Origin: Sperchopsis tessellata | Lineage: Eukaryota; Arthropoda; Insecta; Coleoptera; Hydrophilidae | DNA length: 27,311 bases | Reading direction: 5' to 3' | Assembly (NCBI GenBank): GCA_033557685.1 | Contig: JAWQRN010000673.1 | Location: forward strand, 1 to 27,311 | Part shown: positions 1 through 9,800 of the stretch, piece after piece | Layout of the letters: every line of letters starts with the position of its first letter | How positions within the stretch are numbered: the first letter of the stretch is position 1 | Translations under genes and position numbers: made by a program | The notes under the pieces: model-generated | What the model was told of the DNA's origin: nothing | The model's input: only the letters and a program-made list of their open reading frames with translations | Database searches by the model: none

Positions 1-1128
1 GTTATTCAAGTATTTATAAACAGTATCTACTACTTATAGATTTTTTTCTTTAATTACTATGTTTGTCGAATATCAAAAATGAGTTTATTTTAAGTAGCGA
101 AAAGCTTTGTTTGTTTGTTGAATACTCTTAAAAGTTAAGAAAAAGCGGACAATATATTAAATTTAGTAATAGAATATTTATTTTAGCCAACATAAAAAAA
201 TAATGTAAAGGGTATGTTTTGTGTGTACATATACATATAAAAAAATATATATGTATAAAATTCCATTTGCGATTATGTACCTCCTTTCCAGATGTGTTTG
301 TTAGATTATAGGTTAGTTAAATTAGAAAGGGTAAACTGATTTAGGTGTTAAGTGTGTGATTTGAGTTGACATATCATCAATGTCGTTTTTGAACTTTTTT
401 TCTCATTTTTACTAGTGTTTCTCACGATTCACTTAATGCAGGTAGTACCACCAAAGAGTCAGTAAATATGTACTTAAATAAATAATAATTAGTCTTTAAG
501 TAAATGGTATCTTTCAGGTAGATGTGTAAACAAAATTTTTAACTATTATTAGAGTATTTGTTGATCGATTTTAGAATTATATGTTTGTTATACTAATAGA
601 TGGTTAACTAGTTTTAGTTTTTATTACAATTTATTTAACAGTTTTCAAAATTGTGACTGAAAGGTCACAGCGAGTCAAAGTCTAGTCACTAGTACTTAAG
701 AATGTAAAATTGTAATATAAATATAGGGATAATATAATAAATGTGTACTTGAAAATATACATATTATACATAAATAACAACCTTGTTCCAACTTTTATCC
801 TTTGTTCGTTTATCTATTTTTTTAAATATTTTAAGAGTTATATATGTAAGGTTTGATACTATTTTTATTTGTTTAATTATTGAGACTGATCCACAAAATA
901 GTTACTGAAAAGGAAAAACAAATTTAGGGTTAGTCTAAAGACGAAGGATATGCAAAAAATAGAAAAAGAAGTCATGAAAATCAAAATTTCCAAATTCTTA
1001 ATGCATATAGTGTACAGCTAACAACTCAAAGAGTAATTAAAACCAATATTGGAGTTTTGATGATTTATATCACAGGTATTGCACTTAAACTAAGTTAATT
1101 CCTCTCACACCAAATCAAAAGGCCTCAA
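1..1128. other. AT-rich non-coding stretch, nothing recognised
   Basis: No open reading frame with recognisable protein similarity, no RNA gene and no clear repeat structure was found here. The sequence is very AT-rich with short A/T runs, typical of intergenic or intronic arthropod DNA. Confidence 0.6.
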
Positions 1129-1961
1129 CAGTAGTGTAACTAGGCAATTTGGTCCCTTAATATGTAAAAGGGCCCCCAAAAATAAAAGCGTGTCAAAAAA
1201 TGTAACTATATATATATAAACAAATTTATACTATGATTCCTGCCACTAAATATGTCTCTCTCTTCCTTTTGGCTTACATAGTCTCAAACTAATTTTTAAT
1301 CGAATAATTTTTGCTGTTAGTACTGCATGTATTAATGTTTCAAATACTTATTGCAAGAATTGTCACCTGTATAATATAATGACTCTGACTCTTCCCCTTC
1401 TTTCATTTCTTTTTATAAAACTTCTATTATTTCTGGCTCTTGTTCAATTTTTCTTGCTTCTTCTACTTCATTTAATGTATTGGAAATATTTTTCATTTCT
1501 GAGGCTGACTTTCCTGGTATATTCGTAAGTAGTTATGAATGGTGTAGATCCATTTTTATAAGTAAAAATATGTGAAATTTTTGCTGTTTTCTTAATTTCT
1601 GTTCTTTTTCTTTTTCTCTTATTCTTTTTGAAGCTTCACTAGTTATATTTAAATTTTTGACAGTTTTAGCTAATTTAAAATTGTTTTCAAATGTGTGAAA
1701 ATTGTTTGAGAAACTATTCACTGCTTAATATCTAGCATAGGCTATGTAGTGTTCTATTTTCTGCTCTTTGTGAAGTGAAGATAATTGAGAAGTGAAGCCA
1801 ATCTGTTTTGTATTTATCTTAAAAATCAGTTTAATTAGTCATAAATAACTTAATATGTACAAATGTTATAATAACAGTACAATTTTTTTGTCACAAGTAT
1901 CCCAGCTTGCTCTGGGCCCTAAAGCATTGCTTAGCCACGCTTAATACTAATTACGCCACTG
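1129..1961. mobile_element. Non-autonomous DNA transposon remnant with terminal inverted repeats
   Basis: The left end starts CAGTAGTGTAACTAG. The right end, read on the other strand, starts CAGTGGCGTAATTAG. Further in, both ends carry GGGCCC followed by a GT-rich A-run. The two termini are therefore diverged inverted repeats about 830 bp apart. Inside, the - strand holds short frames rich in Glu/Lys (around 1721 down to 1390) that look coiled-coil-like but match no transposase I know. No convincing target-site duplication is visible, so the superfamily is not assigned; CAGTGGCGTAAC-type ends occur in several cut-and-paste families. Confidence 0.45.
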
Positions 1962-2089
1962 ATCCTTATAGACTATGCTGGAGTTTTCCTACAGCTCTGA
2001 AGAATTTACACGGCCAAACAAATGAACACAGTTTATAACATAACATTATATGATCCAACAGGTCGAAAGCTTTAGAAAAATTAGTATAA

Positions 2090-2274
2090 TAGCTATCTCG
2101 TTAGCTCAGTGGCTAACTGTTAGACTACTACGTGTGGCGTCTTGAGTTCGAGACCCAGAGGCGGTCGGCTTTTTGTGATTAGAATTAACTCCAGGAGGGT
2201 CGTAAAACTGGCATTGGTGATTGGATATAGCAGTGGAAATACACCGGTGTTAAGTAAAACAAATAAACAACAAC
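2090..2274 (+). mobile_element. tRNA-derived SINE, copy 1
   Basis: The head carries an RNA polymerase III A box (TAGCTCAGTGGC, from 2104) and a B-box-like GAGTTCGAGACCC about 40 bases later. The next segment, CCCAGAGGCGGTCGGCTTTT, is shared with the copy at 15328-15560. The tail is an A/C-rich run of AAATAAACAA type. The flanks AAATTAGTATAA (2078-2089) and AAATTAATGTAA (2275-2286) match at 10 of 12 positions and are probably a diverged target duplication. A functional tRNA is excluded because no acceptor stem can form and the sequence runs on into a repeat body. Confidence 0.7.
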
Positions 2275-2622
2275 AAATTAATGTAAAAGGGGTCAATTTA
2301 TTTCTACACCGGACAATTCCTAGCACCATCGCTTTTACGAGGTAGTCTATGTGGTGGTGTACATTTCTAGATGCTTCTGTTACAAAAGCTTTCATTACGG
2401 CACCACTTGTTTATATTGACTATTTTTCGGTATAGTTATCACGGCTATACGAAATCAGTATTTTTAGTTTGTGTGGCTTTGTTTTCATGAAGTAATCTGT
2501 GTTAAAACAGAGCTGTTAGATACTTCTAAAGTAAGTTAAAAAGGTTAGGTAAATGTTTCAAGCCTCCTAAGATAACGCATTAATAATAATCATGTATTAT
2601 AATTATATATAAATATATATAT

Positions 2623-2912
2623 AATACGATATAAAAATAATCGTGGGCACTGCCGCAATGCCATAGATAGCTATTTCATACCAATACTCAGAACAGCTAG
2701 AAATTTGGAACCTACCAAAGACACACCGCAAAACTGATCACTATAAATGTAAACAACTTGCTATGAAATGTAACTAAAGCAAGCGCCATCTCAATGTAGC
2801 ATGGAGAAATCTTGTGACAGTGATGACCGACATAACAAGAAAACTTTACCTAGAGATGTGGATGTAAAGCAAAGTTAAAAATGAACACCCACAATTATTT
2901 TTATATCGTATT
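2623..2912. mobile_element. Short inverted-repeat element (MITE-like)
   Basis: The left arm at 2623-2650 (AATACGATATAAAAATAAT, then CGTGGGCAC) and the right arm at 2885-2912 are reverse complements with only a few mismatches. They enclose about 235 bp with no coding potential. AT-dinucleotide tracts abut both sides, which hides any target duplication. Confidence 0.5.
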
Positions 2913-2939
2913 CTATTTTAACTGGCAAGATTAATTTCG

Positions 2940-2962
2940 ATATATATATATATATATATATA
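2940..2962. repeat. (AT)n microsatellite
   Basis: An uninterrupted run of about 11 AT units lies just outside the right arm of the preceding inverted-repeat element. Confidence 0.9.
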
Positions 2963-3507
2963 GATTACAGTTTAGGATAAGGTTTTGAGGTTCAGGCTGT
3001 GTTTAATGAAATCCCTTTGAATTTATTAATATTTCCATGGTTTTATTTTCATCTTTTTCAAAAGTACAATTACAAGTTGTTATTAGTATCAAAATTAAGC
3101 TAATCAATAATATGCTACATACCACCAATTATTCTGGGCTCAGTTAGCCACTGAAAATATTCAAATCGACTCAATTGGTGCTCAAGAAAACAACCAACTT
3201 CCCTCTAGCATAGACATCTCTGTATGACTTGTCATGGCAATAAATAATAATCATGCAAAAGGTAGAAAACTATACATTTAAACGATAAGGTAACACAGTC
3301 AACTACATACACAGCATGTTCGGATACATCTATCAGATAACATTCAACACTATAATGGAAGGGGATTTACTTAAAATTATTTATTAAAAAGGAGTAGATA
3401 TTACTGAGACCCTGTGTATCCATCCTGAAATTCATGGTCTCACCAATCGATGTCTGTATATTGAACATCTCCAGAAAATTTTTTTTTACCGGATTTGACT
3501 CCTGTTC
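2963..3507. other. Non-coding stretch, nothing recognised
   Basis: AT-rich sequence without recognisable coding, RNA or transposon signatures. Confidence 0.5.
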
Positions 3508-3526
3508 TATATATATATATATATAT
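3508..3526. repeat. (TA)n microsatellite
   Basis: About nine TA units in a row. Confidence 0.9.
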
Positions 3527-3760
3527 TATAATTACTAACTCTTATTATACATTAAGTTCATTATATTCCTATTTCTTTCACACATTTTCATATGAACTGT
3601 TTGTTTACCGCGTAGTGTTCTTTTCAAATTTATAGCGTTATTACTTGAATGCATAAAAGGGGCAAATGGTTGTCACCCAATGATTGGCCCCTTATAATAC
3701 AATCTGACCATAAGTTGGTAGAGTCCTTTGGAAGTACGTAATTTATAAGTTAACAAATTT

Positions 3761-3800
3761 AAATATTGTCGTTCCACAAACTTTTGGAAGGACAATATTT
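3761..3800. repeat. Short hairpin (15-bp stem, 10-base loop)
   Basis: AAATATTGTCGTTCC at 3761-3775 and its near-perfect reverse complement at 3786-3800 (one internal mismatch) flank a 10-base loop. A T-rich run follows. It is too short for a standard animal microRNA precursor. It could be the relic of a foldback element. Confidence 0.5.
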
Positions 3801-4185
3801 TTTAATTTTTTAATTATGAAGATTATCCACAAAACATCGAATTTTTTTTTTCTGATTTACTTCATCTTAATTTATAAATTATTCCCCAAATATCACATCA
3901 AATTATTAAATAGCGATCTAACCTTTATTTTTCTTGGTGAGATTGTCTACTACGGTCCAATCATTGAGAGAAGCCCATTTCTCTTTTTTGTGTGGTAACA
4001 TTAGGATAGGTCACTTCTACTCGATCAATAGCATTTAAGTACTAGCGTGTTCATTTCGGAGAGAACGCTACTCGGTAAAGAAGTATCCATACGAAAATGT
4101 GCGAAAGAAATAGTAATGTAATAAACATAATATATAATAATAGTATGTAATTATAATAGAAGTATATTAGAAGTTAATAGGTTGA

Positions 4186-4579
4186 AAGGTCGTTAAAAAG
4201 GAGCTTACGTTAGTAATCCTTTACTTTGTTTTTTAATATTTCCCCAGATTTTCTGGAATTATCTAAAAAAACTGTGGATATTGCTTGTAGATGTTATAGC
4301 AACAAAAACACAACTAACATAGGTACATTAATTGTTATAAAAATAGAGATTGTTTTTGTCCATTTCTCTGATATTTACAAAATTATGAATGTTTTACATC
4401 AAATGGTTTATCTTTTCTGTTTAATTTAGCTGTGAATATTTTTAAAACAATTAATTTTGATGTATTTTGTTGGTATAACATCTACAAGCAATATCCAAAT
4501 TTTTTCTTTTGAAAATCTGGAGAAGTATTAAAAAACTAAATAAAGGATTATTAGCTATAGCTCCTTTAAAACGAACTTT
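4186..4579. repeat. Long foldback (inverted repeat), arms about 150 bp
   Basis: The left arm (about 4186-4350) and the right arm (about 4434-4579) are reverse complements at roughly 80 percent identity by eye. They include a perfect stretch, TGGATATTGCTTGTAGATGT, and matching outer ends of AAAGGTCGTTAAAAAGGAG type. A loop of about 83 bp separates them. Short frames inside are by-products. The structure fits a foldback/MITE-type element or a locus able to make a long hairpin transcript. No clear target duplication was seen. Confidence 0.75.
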
Positions 4580-4611
4580 ATATAATTCTAAAACATTATT
4601 ACTATTAATTA

Positions 4612-4836
4612 TTACTCAAGCGTTATCTTGGGGGGCTTGTAACTCTTGCCTGTCCTTTTTAACCTAACGTTATATATTTGTTTCTTAGCTTTATTAATAT
4701 AAATTACATGCATAGAATTGGAGAGAGCGAGTCCACATGCTTGCGAAACGTTTCCTATTGGCTGATGTTTTATGAAAATAGCTGCGCCGCAAAAAGTTGA
4801 ATCTTCTTCATCTTTTTGCGAAATTCGTGTCGCCAT
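4612..4836 (-). CDS. Uncharacterised 74-residue ORF
   Basis: A complete frame runs from ATG (4836) to TAA, starting MATRISQKDEEDSTFCGAA and ending SYKPPKITLE. I do not recognise the protein. The first 12 residues are polar and acidic, the middle is mildly hydrophobic with three cysteines in all, and the last 30 residues are strongly basic. There is no obvious signal peptide or transmembrane helix. It is less AT-rich than its surroundings and lies 32 bp from the right arm of the 4186-4579 foldback. It could be a small single-exon gene, one exon of a larger - strand gene, or a transposon remnant. No AATAAA on the - strand was found close downstream. Confidence that it is a real gene is low. Confidence 0.3.
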   Translation of the reverse strand: MATRISQKDEEDSTFCGAAIFIKHQPIGNVSQACGLALSNSMHVIYINKAKKQIYNVRLKRTGKSYKPPKITLE

Positions 4837-5404
4837 TTTTAATTTCGTTGCAGCATTTATGGAAAATAAAAGATAAATGATGGTTAAGAGGATTTATCCA
4901 ATCCAGAAGTAGGGGTAGAAGTTTTGAGCCCTTTAATATTTAATGACGTTTTGAAGGTTAACTGTCATTGTCTACCATAATTAAAAATGAAAAAAATATA
5001 AAATAAATATTTGCGAATTGCAATTCGGGTTTCGCAATTCCTGAGCATGAGAACGTACTTTTATGAATCGTCCGTTGTAGGAATAATTCAGGGACGGTAA
5101 TTTTACAATCTAGCCCTTCTTAGCTAGGATTCTCTTAATTCCTCGTTTCTCATTATCACTTAGCGTTCAAAGATTCTAAAGAACCTCATACCTTTTCTTT
5201 ACACAAATTCAGATAAATATGTTAACACTAGCGTACATCCACTGGGCAAGTTCTACATTGGTTAACCATTACCGTTAAATGGAGTATCATAGGAAATCGG
5301 ATACGGTTGTAAGGAGTACTATATACCCCATTTGGTCACTAGATGATATATACTAAAAATTTATTAATATTACCAACCAGCATAGGTTTTTATAATAATT
5401 ATTA

Positions 5405-5660
5405 GTAATCTTGATAGCTCACTGGATAGGGTTATCGTATTCGAGTATTGGCTATTTGCGATTCTAGAAAGCCTAAACGCTGGTTGTCTTGTAAGATCAC
5501 AAAACAGTAGTTTCCTGTATTGTAGATAACTTACTACGTACACTTCAGAGAACCGTATTTTCGCTGCAATAACGGAAACGGAAAATTTCTCAGGTGAGCT
5601 AGCATAATCGCTGGCGTCGGTGATTAACTGCAGTAGCGGAAATACAAAGCTAAGAAATGG
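5405..5660 (+). mobile_element. tRNA-derived SINE-like unit, diverged copy
   Basis: The stretch starting TAGCTCACTGGATAGGG (about 5415) resembles an A box and GCGATTCTAGAA (about 5458) resembles a decayed B box, at tRNA-like spacing. The body around 5610-5643 (CTGGCG, GGTGATT, then AGCGGAAATAC) matches the corresponding part of the SINE at 2090-2274, including the GGAAATA element also found at 15530. The unit runs directly into Penelope-like end sequence at about 5665. A 126-codon frame on the opposite strand across this region is a by-product. Confidence 0.5.
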
Positions 5661-5664
5661 TTGA

Positions 5665-5770
5665 ATTTCTTCAGGTTTTCCGGAAGATATCAATGTGTTG
5701 GCTTTTGGTTTTGCCGACGTTTTGTCCGCCGTTTCAAGGGACATTATCAAGACATGTAGCTCTTAAAAGT
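5665..5770 (-). mobile_element. Penelope-like element terminal fragment
   Basis: Read on the - strand, the piece starting near 5750 has TTGATAATGTCCC, then GGCGGACAAAACGTCGGC. This matches the terminal segments at 8951-9076 and 9627-9700, which belong to a Penelope-like element (GIY-YIG remnant nearby). The adjoining 48 bp (5668-5715) recur inverted at 6335-6382 with 44 of 48 identities. Confidence 0.5.
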
Positions 5771-6334
5771 GCTAGTTATACTGTTACCGCCGTAAAAACT
5801 TTAACTTTTCAAGATTGTACTTAGATTTGCCGTTATGCCTCCAGGGGGTATTATCGGTTATATTCTCTGGGATTTCCAAATTACCCATCATAAACTGGGC
5901 TATTGTCAAAAGCACGTCCGATTCCTTACATTTTATCTAATTACCCATATTTTAGTTCAGTTCGCCACGAGAAGTCAAAACGTGCGTTTAACCACTTTCG
6001 CCCCGCTTTCGCTTTGCTCCAATTTTCGCGATAAAATTAGTTTGTATATTGTCGCGTAATATTAATTGTTGTGTTAAGTGCATTCTTACTTATTCCTAAT
6101 CTTATCCCGCCCCGAACCCTAAGAACCTTTCACTACAAGAATAACCACGACAGCAGCTACCAGAGGAAACACAACAGCAACAAGGTATTTATAAACAAAC
6201 AACTATTAATTGCTATCGAAGGAAATATTCACCCGCTTACGCTACCATATATTGCCATGTAGCTCTGAAAAGTGCCAGTTGTAGGTGCCGACCAGTTCTA
6301 AATAGTTCTAATAGTAGAATAGCATGAAGCACTT
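5771..6334. other. Non-coding region with short dispersed repeats
   Basis: CATGTAGCTCT followed by AAAAGTGC occurs at 5753 and again in direct orientation at 6256. Frames of 63-74 codons across 5835-6262 show no recognisable domain and are probably chance or transposon-derived. No host gene is supported. Confidence 0.4.
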
Positions 6335-6382
6335 GGCAAAAACAAAAGCCAACTCATGGTTATCTTCCGGAAAACCTGAAGA
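6335..6382 (+). repeat. Inverted copy of the 5668-5715 repeat
   Basis: This matches the reverse complement of 5668-5715 at 44 of 48 positions, including ATCTTCCGGAAAACCTGAAG. A shorter relative occurs near 20180-20208. It probably belongs to the same dispersed element family as the adjacent Penelope-like fragment. Confidence 0.6.
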
Positions 6383-6677
6383 TATTTACTGTGGCCGTGG
6401 AAGTCTACGTACTGAATTAAAAGGTTGAATTGCTTTTTTTTCTATTTATATTCTGCCTTTATATAATACACTCAACTATTTTTAATGTTGTTTAAAATAT
6501 GTATACATATCTACGTTCCAAAATAAACAATTTAAATGTTTCAATTTTGTAGCGAAAAATTAAACTCATTGGAAATGGAACGGGAAATTTCTAGTTTATG
6601 AGCCTTCTGGAAAATTTCACAAAATTCGAGTTCTGACAGCGACAACTGGCGACTGTGGCCGGCCTTTTTCAAGCAAA

Positions 6678-6843
6678 ATGGCAACTGCAAGAAACATTAT
6701 CGGAATATTCAGTGCTAAACAGTTAAATTTGTTAGTTTGTCCAACTAGAAATAAAGTTTCACCAAGATTTGTACATAATTGTCTCCAATGTAGAAGTTCA
6801 AAGACTGTCAATTTGTGTTTTGCAAAATATATATCAAAAAATC
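6678..6843 (+). CDS. l(2)tid: l(2)tid coding exon 1 (mitochondrial presequence)
   Basis: Encodes residues 1-55 plus the first base of codon 56, and ends at the donor C|GTAAGT. The peptide begins MATARNIIGIFSAK and has no acidic residue. Intron 1 is 162 bp. Confidence 0.85.
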
Positions 6844-9800
6844 GTAAGTACACTCGTGTGCATTACATCATGTCTTATTGCCTAAAAATTACATGACCCT
6901 TGTTTTCTGTTTGCTTCGAGGCCATTCCAAGTCTTCGATAACAGTTTTAACTTGTTATAAGATCTTGGTCGTTCCTTTGATATTTACATAACCTCATTAT
7001 TTTAGGTCTGTTGCCATTATATATAAGAAGTATACATACGACATCAGTTGCTTTCCAGAAGAAAAATGATTATTATCAGGTGTTAGGAATTAGTCGTAAC
7101 GCTTCCACTGCTGAAGTTAAAAAAGCTTATTATAAATTAGCGAAAAAATACCATCCTGATGTTAACAAAAATGATCCAGATGCAGCTCAGAAATTTCAGC
7201 AAGTTTCTGAAGCTTACGAGGTGAGTTTTCTATTATTTCTAGTGTTTATGCTTTATACTAGTCCATCAGTTGCTTGTTCATGTATTAGCATTACATGTTC
7301 GAAAGAAATAAGCTTATGCAACTGAATAGTCCACGTAAATCTTGAATATTAGCCATATGGCAGTAAGAAATCAAGTACCATGTAGTAAAGCCATAAAAAT
7401 ATCATAGGGTTACAAAGCGCTATTATGTCCTATTTAGAAGTTTTGCAATAACTATTTTCTTTTCTTGTTACATGATCGTGTTATTCTCAGTTCAGTGGAG
7501 ACATTTCTATTTTCATTATAAACAGTTACCATTAGAGCTACCACGTTTTTGAATATTTGAGTTCCTGTAATAACACCAATTATTGATTTTTGAAACAATT
7601 CTAAACATACGAAAGTGACACTGACACCCGTTTCTCGACTAATGCACAGCAAGGCTTAATAGTATAGAGAGTTAAACCAGTGATAAAGATGAGAAATGCT
7701 ATGCCTGGTTTCATTGTTAGACACTTAAGTGAACAATTTATTTTATTTCAAATTAAAATGTTTGCTAATAGATGTGAAATAAGAGTGATCAATAATGGTG
7801 GAATTACATTGAATATAGCTCTGATTAAAGTTGGTCAATATAATGAGTGGGTAGTTTTCAAGTACATTGTAGAAATATGTATGTTGAACTCGTGGACAGT
7901 ATATAGTTATTTCTTCAACTACCAAAAACTTTCTATTAAGTTTAAATATGAACTCTGAGAGCTAATCAAAATCTATTGAGGCAAACTTCTTTGCTTAAAA
8001 ATAAGTTATTGATGTTATTTTTAGATTCTTGGAGATGACACCAAACGCAAACAATTTGACACTTGGGGTTCCACTGCAGAACAAATGGGAATGGGCGGCC
8101 GTCCAGGAGGTAGTGGACCTAGTGCTCAAGGATTTGGGCAGAACTGGCAGTACCAATCAACCATAGATCCAGAAGAGCTTTTCCGAAAGATATTTGGGGA
8201 TGCAGGATTTACACGAAGTGGATTTGAAGATTTTGCTGAGAGCTCTTATGGTTTTGGAGAAGCACAAGAGGTAAGATCTTTCTGCAAAAAAAAGTTTAGT
8301 CAAAAATTACCAGGGAGAAACTTTCCGTGCCAAAATGTAAGTACATCAAATTATACTTTTATTTTTGCAGGTTCAAGTTCGAATAACATTTTCACAAGCA
8401 GCAAGAGGCACTAATAAGGATATTCAAGTAAATGTTGTAGATACATGCCCTAAATGCACAGGTACCCGATGTGAACCTGGAACTAAAGCTACCAGGTGTA
8501 CGTACTGCGATGGAACTGGCTTTGAAACTGTTTCACGAGGACCATTCATCATGAGATCTACATGTAGATATTGTGAAGGAAGCAGAATGTTCATTAAATA
8601 TAAATGCACTGAATGTGAGGGCAAAGGCTCAACAGTACAAAGAAAGAAAGTTACCGTACCTGTACCTGCAGGTAAGTGTATATATTTGGAAGCATTTGTT
8701 ATCATACTTTTAATGACATAGTGAGTGTATAGGGTGTTTAATTTATGTATGTGTATAGTGTGTGTATAGAGTGTTTAATTTTTTATGTGGGGATCTCAAT
8801 TATCTGAAGAGATACTGAGAGGGTAGGTTTAAATTTAGCACATTTGCGTTGTCTTAAACGCAATAATCATTGAAAAAATTGTCTACATGTAGTTATTTTT
8901 GATAAATATCGAAAAACACTACAAAATTTAAAACTATTGTTACTATTATTAAATGTAATAGACATCCACGGTTATTATCTGTATGAATGTTGTTTCCGGG
9001 TAGAAACCGTGTAGAGGCTCTGACAAGTGCCGACGTTTCGCCCACTGTTGCAAGGGACATTTTCAAGGCGAGTGATGTTACTTTATTTTTAAGAATTTTC
9101 AAAATCTGTAATTCTCAACATTTTGTTTTACATATTTTCCCAATAACAAAATTTACTCAAAGTCACGTCTTTTATTACAATTCATCACGTTTATATTTTT
9201 ATCTGAGGACTACCATTTGTTTATGTGACTTTTTGTATCAGTTTTTATTGTAATTTCAACAATATATCACGTTAAAATTTGATATTAGCTCCACAAATCA
9301 CAAATTATATTTTATAGTTATAGATCTATGTGACTTTAATGTAAATTGGGTTCATTAGTGATCCATTTTAGTGTTTGACTATTTAGTAGTTATATTAATT
9401 GTCGAAATGTCTCTTAAAAACAATGAAAACAGTTAAGGATTTGTTACATATTAAATGACAATCTTACAATAGTCAGCCAGGTAAATCCCCTAGAATTTCC
9501 AGAAAGATATCGAGATCATCACAGCTAGTATGTAATGTTAGACCAAAATGTATATGGTTCATTTAGTAACCCTATAAATAAATATAAATATATAAAATGG
9601 ACAATATATTTTTTAATTATCTGTAGAAAACGTGTAGAGGCTCTAATATGTGCTGACGTAACGTCTACTGTTACAAGGGATATTTTCAAGATGTTACTTC
9701 AACAAATGAAGTCAATGCACTAATCCAGACTCGACCGGATCATGTTTATATAGACAAGGACTGTAGTGGGGGATGTGCACTAGGGTAGAACCGTTCCATT

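Noticed and set aside
2100..2180. Possible functional tRNA gene
   Set aside because: A and B boxes are present, but no acceptor-stem pairing exists and the sequence continues into a repeat body shared with 15328-15560, so it is a SINE head.
5370..5750. 126-codon - strand frame
   Set aside because: It overlaps a SINE-like unit and a Penelope-like end on both sides and has no domain; treated as a by-product of repeat sequence.
5835..6262. Two consecutive + strand frames of 74 and 63 codons
   Set aside because: No family similarity and no splice logic linking them; they lie among dispersed repeats.
7011..7325. Stand-alone small J-domain protein
   Set aside because: The frame is exon 2 of l(2)tid read through its donor (GAG|GTGAGT) into intron 2; downstream exons continue the protein in phase.
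8424..8705. 93-codon antisense frame over exon 4
   Set aside because: It is the shadow of the cysteine-rich exon on the opposite strand.
8937..9100. Target duplication TGTTACT around the intron 4 Penelope end
   Set aside because: The right-hand GATGTTACTT also occurs inside the related copy at 9690-9700, so it belongs to the element rather than the target.
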